5,981 nt of DNA from Caldifarciminota bacterium. GTDB lineage: Bacteria; Hydrothermota; Hydrothermia; S141-80. Numbering within the stretch: position 1 is the stretch's first letter; the number at the start of each line of letters is the position of its first letter. Shown piece after piece: positions 5,610 through 5,981 of the stretch. The notes beneath the pieces were generated by a model. It did not search any database, was not told the origin of the DNA, and was given only the letters and a program-made list of their open reading frames with translations. A program made the translations under genes and the position numbers. The DNA lies in NCBI GenBank assembly GCA_015490255.1, contig WFYF01000335.1:1-5981 (forward strand), given 5' to 3'.

Positions 5610-5981
5610 TCCTGCTGCTTTTGCTTCTTCTGTCCGCCATCTTCTCGGGGAGCGAGGTGGCCCTTCTGGGTCCGCCCCCTTCCTGGCTCCAGCGACGGGT
5701 GCCCGGATGGTTTCGCCCCCTCCTCCTCTATCCCGACGGACTTCTGATGGCCATCCTGATCGGCAACAACCTGGTGAACAGCTATGCGGCCATTCTGTTT
5801 GATCTCCTCGTCCGGGACTTTTTCCCGCCGGCCCTTCACGAGACTCTGTCCGTGATTGCTTTCGGGGTGGTGGTGTTCGCCCTTTCCGAGCTTCCTCCCA
5901 AACTCCTCGCCTACACGGCCCCGGAACGGATGATCCGGGTGGGCAGCCGGGTGGTGGCGCCGCTCGCCTTCCTGACCAGCC
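5585..5981 (+). CDS. DUF21/CNNM (CorC/TlyC-type) membrane protein, 3' end missing
   Basis: An open frame runs from ATG 5585 to the right edge (132 codons). It begins with a membrane helix (MEGLPALLILLLLLLLS), directly followed by FSGSEVALLG, the match to the FSGSETALLS signature of the DUF21/CNNM transmembrane domain. Further matches are the AILIGNNLVNSYAA segment (56-69), a third helix around 85-100 and ELPPKLLA (101-108), corresponding to the family GEIxPKxxA. Full-length members continue with paired CBS domains and often a CorC/HlyC C-terminal domain, and are linked to Mg2+/Co2+ transport; these parts lie beyond the window, so the subtype is open. The gene overlaps ybeY by 25 bases and has no strong Shine-Dalgarno box. 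A corC/ybeX-like gene directly after ybeY is a well-known arrangement, which supports the call. The short PPPSW segment after the signature (30-34) is atypical. Confidence 0.87.
   Translation, partial: MEGLPALLILLLLLLLSAIFSGSEVALLGPPPSWLQRRVPGWFRPLLLYPDGLLMAILIGNNLVNSYAAILFDLLVRDFFPPALHETLSVIAFGVVVFALSELPPKLLAYTAPERMIRVGSRVVAPLAFLTS

Overview
This is a GC-rich, gene-dense bacterial window in which every credible gene lies on the + strand. The species cannot be fixed from the sequence. A consensus sigma-70-type promoter, strong AGGAGG ribosome binding sites, a lipobox protein and a periplasmic-type LysM protein indicate a bacterium with a peptidoglycan wall. The LVIVD propeller gene and this style of LysM protein made me think of an uncultivated Gram-negative-like lineage, but that is impression only. 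No rRNA, tRNA, CRISPR array, IS element, integrase or phage gene is visible, and no gene-free stretch exceeds 300 bases.

Layout: (1) Positions 1-1689 hold the 3' part of a gene for an LVIVD-repeat beta-propeller protein, open at the left edge, with about 14 repeats of about 41 residues. (2) A 225-base gap follows, holding a near-perfect promoter (TTGACA, 17 bases, TATACT) just upstream of a two-gene envelope unit. This unit is a small coiled-coil lipoprotein (1915-2184) and a secreted coiled-coil protein with two LysM domains (2196-2792), closed by a strong hairpin terminator (2817-2857). (3) From about 2890 to the right edge runs a tightly overlapping operon: a PhoH-like ATPase (ybeZ type), a 7TM-HD phosphohydrolase of the PgpH family, the YbeY endoribonuclease, and the start of a DUF21/CNNM (CorC/TlyC-type) membrane protein cut by the right edge.

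How they work together: the operon matches the widely conserved ybeZ-(pgpH)-ybeY-(corC) neighbourhood, which combines RNA/ribosome maturation (YbeZ with YbeY), probable cyclic-di-AMP turnover (PgpH-like HD domain) and divalent cation transport (CNNM). Its genes overlap by 41, 59 and 25 bases, so translational coupling is likely. The PgpH-like protein lacks the large extracellular sensor domain of the classical family.

The best candidate for something undescribed is the lipoprotein/LysM pair. Their coiled coils can be aligned without gaps over 28 residues, ending in a shared cysteine. That cysteine is the only one in each mature chain apart from the lipidated one. This suggests paralogous coils and a possible disulfide-linked tether between a lipid-anchored and a peptidoglycan-bound subunit.
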